The position numbers and the translations under genes were made by a program. A stretch of DNA of 6,284 nucleotides from Dehalococcoidia bacterium (GTDB lineage: Bacteria > Chloroflexota > Dehalococcoidia > SAR202 > UBA826): positions 1-6,284 of the forward strand of contig DTSF01000359.1 of NCBI GenBank assembly GCA_012965485.1. Direction: 5' to 3'. Below are positions 6,248-6,284 of the stretch, piece by piece; the first letter of the stretch is position 1; every line of letters starts with the position of its first letter. A model generated the notes under the pieces. That model worked only from the letters and a program-made list of their open reading frames with translations, did not search any database and was not told where the DNA came from.

Positions 6248-6284
6248 TTGACCTACATCCTGATCGCCAAACTTGATGCCGACT
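6248..6284 (+). CDS. Possible 5' end of a further gene, cut by the right edge
   Basis: From a TTG at 6248 the frame reads LTYILIAKLDAD to the window edge, a hydrophobic strand followed by a polar turn, as at the start of small alpha/beta-barrel proteins. This frame is open back to the stop codon of the preceding gene. No SD lies at a proper distance from the TTG. The good SD-like AGGAG at 6222-6226 instead points to an ATG at 6231, which is in another frame and stops after six codons. Either the start is elsewhere, the gene is frameshifted, or this is not coding. Too short to assign a family. Confidence 0.28.
   Translation, partial: MTYILIAKLDAD

Overview
The window holds five protein genes, one of them cut by the left edge, and possibly the first codons of a sixth at the right edge. 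It looks like accessory or catabolic territory of an environmental bacterium. Start codons (ATG and GTG) and purine-rich Shine-Dalgarno sequences are bacterial. The mix of a sulfatase, a Gfo/Idh/MocA oxidoreductase, a DAO-type flavoenzyme and a ureohydrolase is common in marine and other free-living heterotrophs that degrade complex organic matter, such as SAR202-like Chloroflexota or Planctomycetota. That taxonomic hint is inference; nothing here fixes the phylum.

Left half, all on the minus strand. A cysteine-type S1 sulfatase runs off the left edge with its active-site CTPAR motif intact. It is preceded by a gap of about 450 bases in which I recognise nothing. Next is a complete ureohydrolase of the agmatinase/arginase superfamily with a clear SD, a plausible promoter and an 18-base inverted repeat in its leader. 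Further right is a fragment matching the 3' end of a leucine tRNA gene (T arm and acceptor strand through CCA). No matching 5' half is found, so it is either an attachment-site scar of an integrated element or a decayed tRNA. Beyond it is a small 145-residue protein with a GTG start and a strong SD, probably a ferredoxin-like alpha/beta fold.

Centre. A stretch of about 490 AT-rich bases separates the minus-strand block from the divergent plus-strand block. It carries two pairs of short direct repeats and a perfect short inverted repeat, and no convincing gene.

Right half, plus strand. A Gfo/Idh/MocA NAD(P)-dependent oxidoreductase is followed, after 124 bases, by a complete FAD-dependent DAO-family oxidoreductase (SoxB/dimethylglycine-dehydrogenase-like). 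The Gfo gene looks clearly more GC-rich than the genes around it. A possible downstream gene begins near the right edge.

Functionally the genes fit scavenging of sulfate esters, guanidino compounds, sugar or cyclitol derivatives and N-methylated or amino compounds. There is no proof that they form one pathway. The base-composition mosaic, the change of strand and the tRNA 3' fragment suggest assembly by horizontal transfer. I saw no integrase, transposase, CRISPR array or obvious defence system, and I found no strong case for a wholly new system here.
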